A stretch of 64,000 nt of DNA from Gemmatimonadota bacterium (GTDB lineage Bacteria; Gemmatimonadota; Gemmatimonadetes; Gemmatimonadales; Gemmatimonadaceae). Shown here piece after piece: positions 63,614-64,000 of this stretch. The stretch's first letter is position 1, and every line of letters begins with the position of its first letter. The stretch spans positions 1 to 64,000 of the forward strand of contig VHBQ01000001.1 in NCBI GenBank assembly GCA_016871855.1, given 5' to 3'. The notes under the pieces were generated by a model, which was not told where the DNA came from, searched no databases, and was given only the letters and a program-made list of their open reading frames with translations. Position numbers and translations under genes: made by a program.

Positions 63614-64000
63614 ACGGACTGACGGTGGACGGTGGACGGTTGACGGTGGATTACCGACGGTGGACGGTGGACGGTGGACGGTGGGTGACTGCCGCTGCCG
63701 TGCTTCTGTCTTCTGTGCGGCGCAGCATCGCTTCCTCCCTTCCGCGTCTTCTGCTCATCGCCGTCCTTCTACCGTCCGCCGTCCACCGTCTACCGTCACA
63801 GTCTACGCGCGCCGAGCGCAGCAAGTACACCGAAACCTCGACTTACGCCGACGTCATCGTCTTCATCGACTCCCTGCAGGCCAAGGGCGCGCCGATCGTC
63901 GTGGGGAGCATCGGCAAGACGACGCAGGGGCGCGACCTGCCGTACATCATCGCGTCGCGGCCGCTCGTGCACTCGCCCGCGGAGGCGAAGCGCCTGGGTC
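63610..64000 (+). CDS. M14 zinc carboxypeptidase-like protein (N-terminal part)
   Basis: The window ends after 130 codons. The visible part has a signal-peptide-like segment (SIASSLPRLLLIAVLLPSAV) and then SKYTETSTYADVIVFIDSLQ, GSIGKTTQGRDLPYIIASRP, which match the start of M14 peptidase domains. The frame is open from the ATG at 63610, which overlaps the fadJ stop (ATGA); a GTG at 63715 would start just before the signal peptide. Between them the sequence is the left arm of repeat element 8, and its right arm codes for the residues after the signal. The catalytic residues lie beyond the window. Confidence 0.75.
   Translation, partial: MNGLTVDGGRLTVDYRRWTVDGGRWVTAAAVLLSSVRRSIASSLPRLLLIAVLLPSAVHRLPSQSTRAERSKYTETSTYADVIVFIDSLQAKGAPIVVGSIGKTTQGRDLPYIIASRPLVHSPAEAKRLG
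63621..63798. repeat. 7-bp repeat inverted element 8
   Basis: The left arm 63621-63686 (GACGGTGGACGGTGGACGGT, a TTGACGGTGG unit, then four more units) and the right arm 63770-63798 (CTACCGTCCGCCGTCCACCG, ending CTACCGTCAC) flank an 83-bp loop. The loop encodes most of the signal peptide of the M14 gene. The last part of the right arm is coding in either start model. Confidence 0.92.

Overview
The window is GC-rich, gene-dense bacterial DNA with almost no intergenic space: no gap without a gene exceeds about 280 bp, and many neighbouring genes overlap by an ATGA or GTGA. The mixture fits the Gemmatimonadota best (a Gemmatimonas/Gemmatirosa-like genome). It includes a SufR/SufB/SufC/SufD/SufU/SufS operon, secreted S9, M14, M23 and matrixin peptidases, CarboxypepD-reg plus TonB-plug proteins, a NamZ-like DUF1343 protein and GreA. 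This assignment is inferred from gene content, not from a marker gene. I saw no rRNA, tRNA, CRISPR array, transposase or phage gene.

Layout. 1-9167 (minus): an iron-sulfur assembly operon sufR-sufB-sufC-sufD-sufU-sufS-sufU, followed by a GHL10 lipoprotein and a partial TPP enzyme. 9446-15823: a small secreted basic protein, a NamZ-like protein, a glycine-rich repeat protein, a MocA-like nucleotidyltransferase, the FAD subunit of a molybdenum hydroxylase and a lipoprotein. 15820-23399: an S9 peptidase, a ChaN-like protein, a Fic-like winged-helix protein, a thioredoxin-like protein, an M23 peptidase, a YhbY RNA-binding protein and a serine hydrolase. 23500-27856 (minus): a signalling cluster of a hybrid PAS histidine kinase, a lone receiver and a REC-EAL protein split by an in-frame TGA. 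28030-31651: a cupin, the Mo and 2Fe-2S subunits of the hydroxylase, and a ferredoxin. 31759-37700: a membrane methyltransferase, a hydrolase, an AI-2E permease, an RNase D-like nuclease, a SufT-like protein and a serine hydrolase with a histone-like tail. 37813-40348: ECF sigma factor, anti-sigma factor and PDZ protein. 40586-50728: two TonB receptors, tandem barrel-less plug proteins, a matrixin, a hydrolase and an FMN reductase. 50718-64000: QueG, an acyltransferase, a LOG protein, a deoxyhypusine-synthase-like protein, DUF4142, GreA, a BNR lipoprotein, GlpD, FadI, FadJ and the start of an M14 carboxypeptidase.

The most unusual content is non-coding. A 7-bp repeat (GACGGTG/T/A-G/A type) occurs at eight sites. 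Six of these are long inverted repeats, always with the GACGGTGG arm 5' and the CCACCGTC arm 3'. They sit between genes, inside the suf operon, around single genes, and in three places within coding sequence. Similar short tandem arrays with other units (10-bp CGACAGAGAA, 11-bp CAACAGAGAAA, GTGCAGGGAGCAGGGA, ATGGCAG) and a nested double hairpin with a 31-bp outer stem share the same kind of location. I regard this as a dispersed, probably family-specific repeat system whose role is unknown.
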